Positions 55,414 through 63,828 of a stretch of 64,000 nt of DNA are shown one piece after another; the stretch's first letter is position 1, and every line of letters begins with the position of its first letter. The notes below the pieces were generated by a model. The model was given only the letters and a program-made list of their open reading frames with translations, did no database searches and was not told the DNA's origin. The translations under genes and the position numbers were made by a program. Where the stretch lies: NCBI RefSeq assembly GCF_910594005.1, contig NC_057826.1, forward strand, positions 83,139,163 through 83,203,162. The letters run 5' to 3'. The stretch comes from Cervus elaphus (taxonomy: Eukaryota > Chordata > Mammalia > Artiodactyla > Cervidae).

Positions 55414-55534
55414 TGACGTCGCGCCCGGCGGCGCCCAGTCGCAAGCCGAGTCCAGCTGCCCCACGTGGGGGCCCCGCGCTCCCATTGGCCAGCGCCGGGC
55501 GAAGCTGCCACATTATTTTGTTACTTTTCAGTCC
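55414..55534 (+). promoter_or_regulatory. TLE3: Likely TLE3 proximal promoter, cluster B
   Basis: TGACGTCG (from 55414) is a CRE-like site, CCCCACGTGGGG (55459-55470) repeats the palindromic E-box of cluster A, and CCCATTGGCC (55481-55490) is an inverted CCAAT box. An initiator-like TCAGTCC lies at 55528-55534, about 45 bases after the CCAAT box, which is close. There is no proper TATA box. If transcription starts there, the 5' leader is about 1.08 kb. The start is an inference from motif spacing. Confidence 0.5.
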
Positions 55535-55627
55535 CTATTTGGAACTGCTCTCGCGGCAGTTCAGACCTCGTGCTCGTCCCCCTCGCCTGTCTGTGTGTGG
55601 TATCCGCAGGTCCGGGGCACTTTTTTG

Positions 55628-55658
<31 letters not shown>

Positions 55659-55659
55659 C
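55628..55659. repeat. (GT)n(GC)n alternating purine-pyrimidine tract in the leader
   Basis: An unbroken alternating run of 32 bases, GT repeats passing into GCGCGCGC, with Z-DNA-forming potential. It lies about 100 bases after the inferred transcription start. Confidence 0.9.
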
Positions 55660-55903
55660 TGGGTGTGTGTTGGGGTGGGGGGTGGGGAGTGTCGGGGCGC
55701 GGAGAGGAGAGCCGGGCCGAGGCGAAGGAAGGAAGCCGCAGAGCTCCCGGGTCTCGAGCTGCGTCTCCCCTCCAGCGCTCTTCTGCCTGCGCGCTCCGAG
55801 GCGGCGGTGGCGGCACCGAGCGCTCGTCGCTGGGGACTCGGCGCTCGGACTAGGAACAGCGAGGACACCCTTGCGTCGGCTTCTAGTGCCTACTGGAGTT
55901 AGG

Positions 55904-55933
55904 ATGCCAGGGCGGTTGATTCCCACCTACTGA
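55904..55933 (+). other. Upstream ORF 1 in the TLE3 leader (9 codons)
   Basis: ATG at 55904 reads MPGRLIPTY then TGA. A purine (A) at -3 gives a moderate start context. It ends 672 bases before the main start. It may lower translation of TLE3 if the leader begins near 55530. Confidence 0.5.
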
Positions 55934-55970
55934 ACCCGGAGTTTCCTCCTCGGCCCTGGGAAGGGCTTGC

Positions 55971-55989
55971 AGCGGCGGCGGCGGCGGCA
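55971..55989. repeat. Short (CGG)n run in the leader
   Basis: About six GGC/CGG units. Structured GC-rich leader sequence. Confidence 0.85.
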
Positions 55990-56161
55990 GTAGCAGACGG
56001 AACAGCAGGCTTTCCTCTCCGAGGGGGGGCGTCGAAGCGCCCGCGCCGGGCTCCCGCCCTCACCCTCCGGCGCTCCTGCGGCCCCAAGCCGCCACCTCGG
56101 TGCCTGCCTCCTTCCTCTTCTCGCCGAGAGCCGCCCCTGGGATCGGACCCGTGCGCCCTGG

Positions 56162-56212
56162 ATGCTGGGGCTGCCCTGGCGCGCCCCCCTCCTGGCGCGA
56201 CGCGCTAAGTGA
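56162..56212 (+). other. Upstream ORF 2 in the TLE3 leader (16 codons)
   Basis: ATG at 56162, peptide MLGLPWRAPLLARRAK, then TGA at 56210-56212. It does not overlap the main ORF. Confidence 0.5.
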
Positions 56213-56291
56213 ATCGGAGGGCGCCCGCGCTTGCCCCAAGAGGGGCCCCCAGACCTCGGGACCCCGCGCCGGACCCGCCGGGGAGACGACG

Positions 56292-56369
56292 ATGTCCGCG
56301 CAGCCCCCGGCTCTGACGCGCTCCACGCAGCGGGGGGAAGGCGGCCGGCCGCAGCTCGCGGAGCCCTAG
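56292..56369 (+). other. Upstream ORF 3 in the TLE3 leader (25 codons)
   Basis: ATG at 56292 (A at -3) opens a frame beginning MSAQPPALTRS and closing at TAG 56367-56369, 236 bases before the main ATG. Confidence 0.5.
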
Positions 56370-56605
56370 GTGCACAAAGCCCGCGCCCGCCGACGACTTT
56401 GCCGCCTGCTCCTCGGCTCTTTGTCTCCGCTTGGTGCGGGCGCCGGACTCTGGGCTTTCGGTGCGAGATCGGGCTGGGGGGGCCGGGGGCGAGCTCTCGG
56501 TTTCCCGGCCGCCCCCCGCTCGGGTTCGGCTCCCCCCTCCCCCGCACCTCCCCGGCCCGGGCTCTCTGCGCTTCCACGCTCTCGGAATCACGACCCCTCC
56601 CTGCC

Positions 56606-56629
56606 ATGTATCCGCAAGGCAGACATCCG
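56606..56629 (+). CDS. TLE3: TLE3 coding exon 1 (residues 1-8)
   Basis: This exon encodes the first eight residues of transducin-like enhancer 3, MYPQGRHP, starting at the ATG at 56606. The context GCCATG has a G at -3, stronger than those of the upstream ORFs by the CC at -2 and -1. The exon ends exactly at the donor GTGAGT (56630). MYPQ..HP is the shared start of the TLE2/TLE3/TLE4 subgroup, and the junction falls after residue 8 in phase 0, as in other TLE genes. The same transcribed exon should extend left as the 5' leader. Only coding bases are given here. Confidence 0.93.
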
Positions 56630-57191
56630 GTGAGTAATTGCAACTCGGTTTATTTAAGCATCTATCATGGCAGGGTAAAGGAGACAGTTTATCTGGCACC
56701 TCCATTTTGCTTGTTGCTACCTTTATGGTATGTGTGCGTGTGTGTGTGTGTGTGTGTGCGCGCGCGCGCGCGCGCGCTCACACAAAGGATGGGGATGGGG
56801 GGGCGCCGTAGAGAGAGGAGGTTAATTCCGCCCTAATGGCGTGAGGGGCTCCCAGTGTTGTTGGGGAACTGTTTGTTTTCATGCTGTCCCCCGCCCCCTC
56901 GCCTGAGTCTCCCAACTCACTCGTTGTCTCCTCTGTCCCCGTCTTACTTGGCAATAGGAGCCCCTTAGTAAAAGGGATAGGAGCCCCGCGGCCGAGAGGG
57001 AGAGATTAGGGCGCCCCCCTCCCCGTCGGGGACCGGAGAAACTTGTTGGGAAGGTTCTGGGCTTTGTGGGAGGCCCCTTTGGCTGAGGTGGGGGCGGGGG
57101 GAAACCGGGGAAAGCCGCTGAGGGGCCTGGGCAGCTTGGAGCCGGGTCTGACGCCCCCGCCCCTCCCCTGTCTTGTCCTGGCCGGCTTCAG
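56630..57191 (+). other. TLE3: TLE3 intron 1
   Basis: GTGAGT to TTCAG, 562 bases. Its first part is AT-balanced (GCAACTCGGTTTATTTAAGC), then an alternating GT/CG tract at 56729-56777, then GC-rich sequence. No repeat family seen. Confidence 0.85.
56729..56777. repeat. (TG)n(CG)n alternating tract in intron 1
   Basis: TATGTGTGCGTG, then GT repeats and about ten CG steps to 56777. Nearly unbroken alternating purine-pyrimidine, about 49 bases, with strong Z-DNA-forming potential, 123 bases after the start codon. Confidence 0.92.
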
Positions 57192-57292
57192 GCTCCCCAT
57201 CAACCAGGGCAGCCAGGATTTAAATTCACGGTGGCTGAGTCTTGTGACAGGATCAAAGACGAATTCCAGTTCCTTCAAGCTCAATATCACAG
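57192..57292 (+). CDS. TLE3: TLE3 coding exon 2 (residues 9 to the first part of 42)
   Basis: The exon begins after the acceptor TTCAG (57187-57191) and ends at GTAAGG (57293). It encodes APHQPGQPG, then FKFTVAESC, DRIKDEFQF and LQAQYH. It finishes in phase 2 with AG of the serine codon completed by exon 3. This is the start of the glutamine-rich Q domain, which forms the coiled-coil tetramer through which TLE proteins bind TCF/LEF factors and spread repression. V at FTV, C in ESC and D in IKDE are the positions I use to separate TLE3 from its paralogues. Confidence 0.95.
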
Positions 57293-57834
57293 GTAAGGCC
57301 TCTGGGGGCCGCCCCGGGGCTGGCAGGGCGGGGGCGTCCCCGCCGCGGCTCCTGCCACCACCCCTCGGGGACTGAGCGGGCTCTCGACCCCGGGGCGGCG
57401 GGGCAGCCCGGGCCTCCTCCTTTTGTTTCCCCTTTCCGAGCGCGGCGCCTTAACCCTTTGCTGCCGGCAGCCTCCCGGCTCCCCGTGCGGCTCCCGGGGT
57501 GAGGGAAGTTGAGGGATCCGGGCGCGAGCCGGCTCGCTCCGGGTTCTGGGGGTCGCAAGGGGCCGCGAGCCAGCGTCAGGGTCCCGGCCCCCACCCCACC
57601 CCGCGCCCCGGATAAGTTCACTCGCTCGGCCGCGGGAAGTTTCAAGTTGTTACACTCCCCCTGCCTGTGTCGGGGACCCACGTCCCCCTCGGCCCGAGGC
57701 TGCGGGATGAGGGGAGTACCCCCGGGGGTGGGTGTCAGGAAAGTGGCCAAGTGGCTCTGAGACGCCCTGGGGTTGGGGTCCCAGAGGAGGCTGTGCAGGC
57801 ACCAGGCCTGAGCCGGCTCCTCCTGCCCTCGTAG
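57293..57834 (+). other. TLE3: TLE3 intron 2
   Basis: GTAAGG to TCGTAG, 542 bases, very GC- and CpG-rich. The long frames on both strands within it (for example 57253-57855 minus) are chance results of GC content. Confidence 0.85.
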
Positions 57835-57898
57835 CCTCAAAGTGGAGTACGACAAGCTGGCGAACGAGAAGACGGAGATGCAGCGCCATTATGTGATG
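57835..57898 (+). CDS. TLE3: TLE3 coding exon 3 (residues 42-63)
   Basis: Acceptor TCGTAG ends at 57834 and donor GTGAGA begins at 57899. The 64 bases complete the serine and give [21 protein letters not shown], followed by a phase-0 junction. The heptad-like spacing of L, Y, L and M fits the coiled-coil helix of the Q domain. VEYDKLANE is the strongest TLE3 signature here, because the other long TLE proteins have ECEKLASE in my memory. The adjacent GC-rich introns are inside the CpG island. Confidence 0.95.
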
Positions 57899-58884
57899 GT
57901 GAGAGGCGGCTGGGACCCGGCCAGGGTGGCGTGGGCCTGGGGAGCCCTGCTCAGCCTCCGCGGGGCAGCCCCCGCAGCGGGTGTAGTCCGAGTGTGCCAT
58001 CCGACCCTTTTTCACCAGCCTCCGTCAGCCCGGGCCACTTGGAGGAGGGTGGGTGAGAGGAGGGGCAGAAAGAGAAACCCAACCCTCCTCCTCCTCCTAC
58101 ACTACCTTTGTGCGCCTTTGATTTGTGTTCTGAAGGTTTCCCCGAGGGCTGGTTGTCCTGTCTTCACTAGCAAGATAGGGTTGGATCAGCCCACATCGGG
58201 GTTGGATAAAAATCGTTCTTAGAGACCTCCTGGGAGTGTGTAGAAACTTCTCTGCTCTGCAGCCCTGGGATTTAGCCAGAGTGGGACATAAGATCTCTCC
58301 CCCTCCCTCTTTTCTCCCCAGGGGTTCCTGAGAGTGGAGGAGCCTTTTGCCTCCATGCTCACTTAGGGATCACCCCACTGAGAATCTCATGGACCCTGGG
58401 GCAGTGTGTAGACGTGTCCTCCCTTTTCCCAGTGTCTCTTCCAGCAAGTTTTAATCTTCTGATGGTGAGGACGGCACTGGAGGCCCTTCTGTGGGACTCC
58501 ATGCATTGCTCTCCACATAAGAGACCTTGGACACATTGCTGAATAACTCTCATAGGGCAAGCGGTCCCAGTGTACACATGATTCCCCGTTGAACCCGAAC
58601 GTTGTATAAACAGGATATATGGCACAGGCAGGGCTGGTGGGAGGGAGGGCCCAACTCTTCTTACACTATTTGTTGCACATTAGGGTATTCTGTTGAGATG
58701 AGAACAACACTCCTGAGTCCTTCATATGACTTTTCAGCCCCTTTGTAGCTGGCTTTGGGGTTTGACTTAAACTTCTTTAGCAAATGTATCCTAAAAGTAC
58801 CCTTTGGCCAAAACCTTCTCCAAAGACGATTCTGGAACACAGATTTTGGTGGTGTGCGTTAACGGCAATTCTTTTTACTTTTAG
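57899..58884 (+). other. TLE3: TLE3 intron 3
   Basis: GTGAGA to TTTTAG, 986 bases. The CpG island fades out in its first part. No repeat recognised. Confidence 0.85.
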
Positions 58885-58929
58885 TACTACGAGATGTCCT
58901 ACGGTTTGAACATTGAGATGCACAAGCAG
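58885..58929 (+). CDS. TLE3: TLE3 coding exon 4 (residues 64-78)
   Basis: The acceptor TTTTAG ends at 58884, after the pyrimidine-rich CTTTTTACTTTTAG, and the donor GTAAGT starts at 58930. The 45 bases encode YYEMSYGLNIEMHKQ, a segment nearly identical in all TLE proteins and part of the Q-domain helix. The next exon, expected to continue with a TEIAKRLN-like sequence, is not found before 64000, so intron 4 exceeds 5 kb here. Confidence 0.95.
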
Positions 58930-59190
58930 GTAAGTGCTTTAGGATATATATCTAATTACAGATCCAGCTCTTGACAGGCAGGGTCTGAGGCTTGGTTGAG
59001 TTCTCAGACATGTTGAGCTTTTAGCATCCGAGCTTGTGAAGTTTGTCCTGGTCTTGGATCTTGGTGGAGGGGTAAGGAGCAAAGGGAAAGTTGTTCCTTC
59101 AGAATCCGCTTTACAGACTCCTGTAACCCAGATGTAGCTGGCTGCTTTAATCTGTTTTAATGTAGAATTTACATAAGGAAAGGCAGGAGG

Positions 59191-59230
59191 GTGTGTGTAT
59201 GTGTATATGTGTGTGTGTATGTGCGCATGC
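59191..59230. repeat. (TG)n microsatellite with TATG interruptions
   Basis: GTGTGTGTATGTGTATATGT and on to GCGCATGCGC, a short palindrome at its end. Confidence 0.88.
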
Positions 59231-59389
59231 GCAAAAATGTGATGTTCTGCCTTGATAAGATTAAACTTCAAGAGTCTTAAAAGCCAGGCTGAGCTGTCAA
59301 AATTTAAGGAAACAGGCTACCTACCACTTAAAAATATAAATGAAGGATGAATTACAGCCCGGTACCTTGCGTATATGAGGCAACTTTCT

Positions 59390-59490
59390 CATGTCCATCT
59401 TAATGTAAAGGCTGCCTTGATCATTCCCATTTTCTAGGGTGAAGCTGAGAGGTGAAGTAACAAGCCAGGAGCAGCCTAGCCAGGACTTCT
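59390..59490 (-). repeat. MIR SINE fragment
   Basis: ATTCCCATTTTCTAGGGTGA, AGCTGAGAGGTGAAGTAAC in reverse MIR order. Confidence 0.55.
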
Positions 59491-59539
59491 GAGATGGCTG
59501 GGGGTTGAGCTCAGCTTTGAAATCCTGAAGTCAAACCAG

Positions 59540-59660
59540 TTTAGCTGGTGTGTGATGGATATGTAAACTACCCCGTATTGTCACTCTTCTAATAACAGTA
59601 TACCTCAAACCGGGCAAATACAAACACCTTTATCTCAGTGCATATCAGTAACTCCTCCTG
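59540..59660. promoter_or_regulatory. Weak candidate intronic regulatory block
   Basis: ATTGTCACTCTTCTAATAAC, GGGCAAATACAAACACC, CCTTTATCTCAGTGCATATC: AT-rich unique sequence with GATA- and forkhead-like words. Inferred only. Confidence 0.25.
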
Positions 59661-60394
59661 GGCGCTGGGCTGGGCTGTGGGAGAGGCCTGTTTGTATATT
59701 TGTGTTCCGAGGAGAGGCCGCCTATAGTTTGGCTTGGCCAGCGATTAGCGTTGACTTGGCAGGGAGAAATGGCGCGGGCCGGTTGTTCTTTTTAACAATT
59801 GGTGTTCTTGAAATCTCAGAAGGCTGTTGACTCATTCTAGCCTTTGGTGACCGTGACTTGAATGGATTTTCTGCTCTAAATGAACAGTGGTTTACAAGGT
59901 TTAAATTTTGCTCTTTTAAGGGGGCAGGACCCAGGGCAGGTGAGAAGGGCAGGTAACCTCTGGAATGCTTGTAGATTCCTGCCTGCTCGCTCCAGTGGCT
60001 TCACAGAGAGCCTTTGGAATCTAGTTTCCTTCCCCCTCCTGGAGGGAACCCCAGTGTTGGCTGAAGGGCAGCCAGAGAGGGGCCTCAGTTTGTTGAGGAA
60101 TCTGGGGAGGCAGTCAGGGATTAGCTTTTTAGGGAGACACGGGAAAAGGCTACCAGGCTTTAACTTCTTGACCCACAAGAATCATAAACAGACACAAGTT
60201 TGTAAGGAAAGATGTTTGTCTTCGGGAGTATGGGCTAGAGACTGCCTTACTTTAAGTGGAACTGGCTGGATCCGACTGGTTCATTAAGAATGTGTGAAGT
60301 GGAACGGGGGTCCCAGGTGTTCAAGGACCTTGGGTTGCTATGCAAGATGCCACCTTCTCCCATTCTCCACCCCTCTTTTTTTGTCCTCAGTGCT

Positions 60395-60510
60395 TGCTAT
60401 CTTGGGTGTGTTTAAAGAGGATGATTGCACCCAGGTTTAAAATTTATAGCAGCCGTTCTTCTAAGAGCTTCGTAATTAAGGTGTAATATGTCATTGCATG
60501 TTGAGGTCTG
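60395..60510. promoter_or_regulatory. Weak candidate intronic regulatory block
   Basis: GGTTTAAAATTTATAGCAGC, CTTCGTAATTAAGGTGTAAT: AT-rich unique DNA with a homeodomain core. Inferred only. Confidence 0.25.
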
Positions 60511-60749
60511 CATGGGTGGTGTGCCCTGTGTCTGTAAGTGGGTGGTTCTTTCGCACAAAGGATCCATCTTGGCTGTTGGAGCGGAGCTGCTCCTGGAGTC
60601 CTGGGCCCCTCTGAACCCAGGAAGAGTTATTCACCTTCCCAGCACATTCAGTGGTGAGGTTTACATAAGAAGCAGCTGTGTGCATCTGGGGCTTCTGGCC
60701 CGTCCCCAGACCCGGGGTTCTCAGGGGGAGAATGCCTGAGGTTTGGTGA

Positions 60750-60900
60750 CATGATCTCATTTAATCCTCTCAGCTGCCAGAGGGAGATAGATGTGTTCTT
60801 TGCCCCCTTTTTATAGGTGAGGAAACTGAGGCTTTAGGGAAGCCAGGAGGGCAGAGGTGGGACTTGAATGAGGGCCTCTGGCTTCCAGACCGAGCACTTT
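60750..60900 (-). repeat. MIR SINE
   Basis: CTCATTTAATCCTCTCAGCT, TTATAGGTGAGGAAACTGAG, GTGGGACTTGAATGAGGGCC in reverse MIR order, well preserved. Confidence 0.82.
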
Positions 60901-61194
60901 ACCCTGTTTGCCACTCACCTTTGCCTTGGAGCCTCAGCTCCCACTTGCTTCCCAGCAGGACTGTCTGTGCTCTGAGCACAGTGCCTTTGCTGGGTTTACG
61001 GCAACCTCTGAGTTGGGTGAAATCGCCCTGTGGCTGTGTAGGAACAAAGAGGCAAGGAGGTGAAGAAACCCTGCTCTGAGAAATGCAGTCCTGACCTCCT
61101 GGGGCTGGCCACTCCCTAGGCTTGCTAGGGTTCTGCAGAAGAAAACCGGCCACTAATTGTAGTGTGGGTCTTGGGTGCATTTGGCGGATGGTGG

Positions 61195-61310
61195 TTAGGC
61201 CTGAGCAAACAAGTTTATCAGCTGACCTGTTTAGCGGTTGACTGGTGTTTTATCTGCACACACAATCAAGTGACTGGAGTGCTTGAATTATTCATGCAGT
61301 GTCCTGCCCT
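61195..61310. promoter_or_regulatory. Candidate intronic conserved element
   Basis: AACAAGTTTATCAGCTGACC, GGTTGACTGGTGTTTTATCT and GCTTGAATTATTCATGCAG: two GATA-like TTATC words, E-box CAGCTG and a POU-like ATTATTCATGC in 115 bases. Inferred. Confidence 0.35.
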
Positions 61311-61468
61311 CTAGACTTGACTGTTCGTGTGATTACATCTGCCTGGAACAAACAGGCTGGATTCTTCATCTTGGAGCTCAGGGGTGGGGGTGGGGAATGT
61401 CTGTACTTTTATATAATAGAAGATCTCCAGAGCTAGCACCTTGGGAAGTGTGGCAGCCCTCAGCCAGC

Positions 61469-61515
61469 TCACACACACATGCATACATACACACACTCGC
61501 ACGCACACACACCCC
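61469..61515. repeat. (CA)n microsatellite
   Basis: ACACACACATGCATACATAC and following CA repeats. Confidence 0.9.
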
Positions 61516-62394
61516 TCTTACAACACCACCACATATTTTTTTTTCCAGAGCCCTTCTTTGCTGGCTCAGTGGGAAATGCCTGTTAGTTGGGAACCTCAGG
61601 TTCTGCCAGATGGACCTGAGTATTGACAGAGGGCAGCTGATGAGGTATGACCAACTAGTCTTTATTTTACTGAGAGGTTAAACTCACTGTGGTTGGCTCC
61701 TTTCCTGGCCGTTTCTCTGTCTCCCTCTGTGTTCTTTTTCCAAGCTGTCGAATGAATCCCAGAGAACACAGTCGATGGTTTCTCCTCCCCTTCTTGGTTT
61801 CCCTCCCTAATTGTGGCAAAGCAGAGATTACAGAATCATGGGCCTGGCCTGAGATTTCAAGAGGTCACCCACCTCCTCCAAGCCTCTGCTTCTAGGCAGG
61901 ATGTCAAGGGTGATTCAGCAAGGCCAGGGAGTCGATGATGGCTGGCCAGCTCATCAGTTCCCATCTTGTTCCCACAGAGGCTGACACTCTCCAGTGTCAG
62001 CCACAAATCACAAAGCCAGCGTAGAAACAGGCGCTTCAGAGCAATTGTAGTGCATAGGGTTTGAGGCACTGATGCTCTGAGAAGCTGGCTCAGGCTATCT
62101 TTTCACCCCTTGCTGGTGATCACTGAGGTTTTAGAAGAGCACTGGAGGCCTATTGATTTGAGGAATGTGTCACGCCCCCACTTTCCCATCACCAAGCAGC
62201 CCTTCCTCTGACCTTCTGTTCTAACTGGGAGAGCCCTTTGGCTTCTCCTGCAAACCTTTCAAGGTCCAGATGAAGGAACTGAGGCCCAGGCAGGGGAGCT
62301 GAGGTTTCCAGATCCATCCAGTCCAGTGTTACCAGAGGAGCTGCTCTTGCCACCTTCCCTCCCGGCCCAGCTCTCTTAGCAAAACTCAAGAAAT

Positions 62395-62700
62395 GAAGAG
62401 TGCTCGTTTACTAACTAATAGCACTCTGTGTCTTTAATTACTGTTGCTTCTTTCTGCGTTATTATCTCAGGAGGTTAAGGCTACAAACCTGGTGACAACA
62501 AAGTCCAAAGTCCCGCATTTCGGGTTGTGTAACCGTATCAGCTGAATCGTCTCTGCCTGCCCAGGGTCCTCTTCTGAACCACCAGCCATTTGCACAACTA
62601 ATGATTCATTGCGCCTGGTAATAAACACAATGAATAACTAGCAATCCCGGAGATAGGTTCACAGGTAAGGTAAGGTGATAAAACCTGTGAATCTTTCACC
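62395..62700. promoter_or_regulatory. Candidate intronic enhancer in TLE3
   Basis: About 300 bases of repeat-free AT-rich sequence: TTACTAACTAATAGCACTC, GTGTCTTTAATTACTGTTGC, AACTAATGATTCATTGCGCC, GTAATAAACACAATGAATAA and GTAAGGTGATAAAACCTGTG. Homeodomain (TAATTA, TAATGATT), forkhead (TAAACA) and GATA (TGATAA) words are clustered. The best intronic enhancer candidate in the window, by appearance only. Confidence 0.42.
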
Positions 62701-63770
62701 TGAGGATGGGTATGGCCATGGGGTTGGCCATGGACATGGCTGAAAAGGAAGATGGAACGTTTTCATTTATTACTTCCCCTCTCTGGGCCCTCCCACCCAC
62801 ATAAAAAGGGGCTTGGGCTGAAAGACCTTCAGACATAACATCTTGAAGTTCTGTGGCCACTGTGAAGGTGTGAGGAGCGAGAGGGGATCAGCAAGTGATG
62901 AAGTTACCAAAACTCTGCCGGGGAGTCCGAGTCAGTCTTGGTGGGGAGAAGGTGGGACACTCAAATTGAAGGGGACGTATTTCTTCATACTAGGGCAGTC
63001 CCTATTTGTGTGGCATCTGAGTTGAGCTAAGAAAAAATACCTTTGAGTATCATTTATTTTGGTCAGAATACTGGCATCCGGGACCCCCCCTCCTTCTGAC
63101 GTTTTTGCCTTGTTGCTCTTCTCCAGAGCTGTCTCTCCTCTCATCCTCTTCAGCCGTGGAGTAGGGTATCTCCCTCGCTCCTCTTTGGAGTCCACCAAGT
63201 TGAAAGCTCCCTTCACCCTGTCCTGTCCACCTGGGAAGAACCTGCCCCCGGACCCTCAAGGCTGCCATCCATTCCAGCCTTCTCTGGACCTATTGCTTCT
63301 TGTTTATGGAGCTGTCAGAGTGAGGGTCTGTGTGCTTTCTGGCTCGTTTCCTTCTTATCCACACTGTTATTGAGGTGATCTGGGAGATGGGCACGTGGCC
63401 CCCACCGATCATGGGAACTGGTCCCGGGTGGGGACCTGGCTCCTTACTGAAGACTCTTCATGAATCCTGCCGGACCAGGGGCTCCTGGAGCAGCACGGAA
63501 CTAGCTACCTTCTGTCTGTGGCTTCCTCCTTCCCCTCGTACAGGAAGCGGCTAGTCTGTCAGAGATCCTCTGTTTCCTTTTTGTTGTTGGAGTCAGTCAG
63601 TCAAGGGATGGATTCCCTTTTTCTTTCTGTGTGAGGAAGGTGTTTTTCATCTCGTTTGTACAAAATCCTGGGATACCGGGGAAAGGTGGTCCAGGCCAGA
63701 CCTCAGTGGGGTGTCCCACTGATCCGCATGCAGAAAGTCTCAGTATCTGTGGGGAATCCCTCTGTTGAGG
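62701..63770. other. Unique intron 4 sequence
   Basis: No exon, repeat or clear regulatory block recognised. Several overlapping chance frames. Confidence 0.35.
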
Positions 63771-63828
63771 TCTCCTATGGGTGCTTTGCACATAATAGGT
63801 GCTCAGTAAAATCATTGCTTTTTCTTTG
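63770..63828 (+). repeat. MIR SINE 3' fragment
   Basis: GTGCTTTGCACATAATAGGT then GCTCAGTAAAATCATTGC, the forward 3' end of MIR. Confidence 0.6.

Larger units (their letters stand above)
53540..57830. other. CpG island spanning the TLE3 promoter, 5' leader and exons 1-3
   Basis: CpG dinucleotides are dense, with long CG-rich runs at 53740-53780, 54130-54800, 55420-55500, 55800-56600 and 57300-57640. An AT-rich gap without this density lies at about 54940-55410. Such a broad island is usual for developmental co-regulator genes. Edges are approximate because no count was computed. Confidence 0.85.

Noticed and set aside
55927..56643. Long minus-strand frame (238 residues) over the TLE3 leader and exon 1
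   Set aside because: CpG-island DNA has few stop codons in any frame. The arginine- and glycine-rich translation is what random GC-rich sequence gives.
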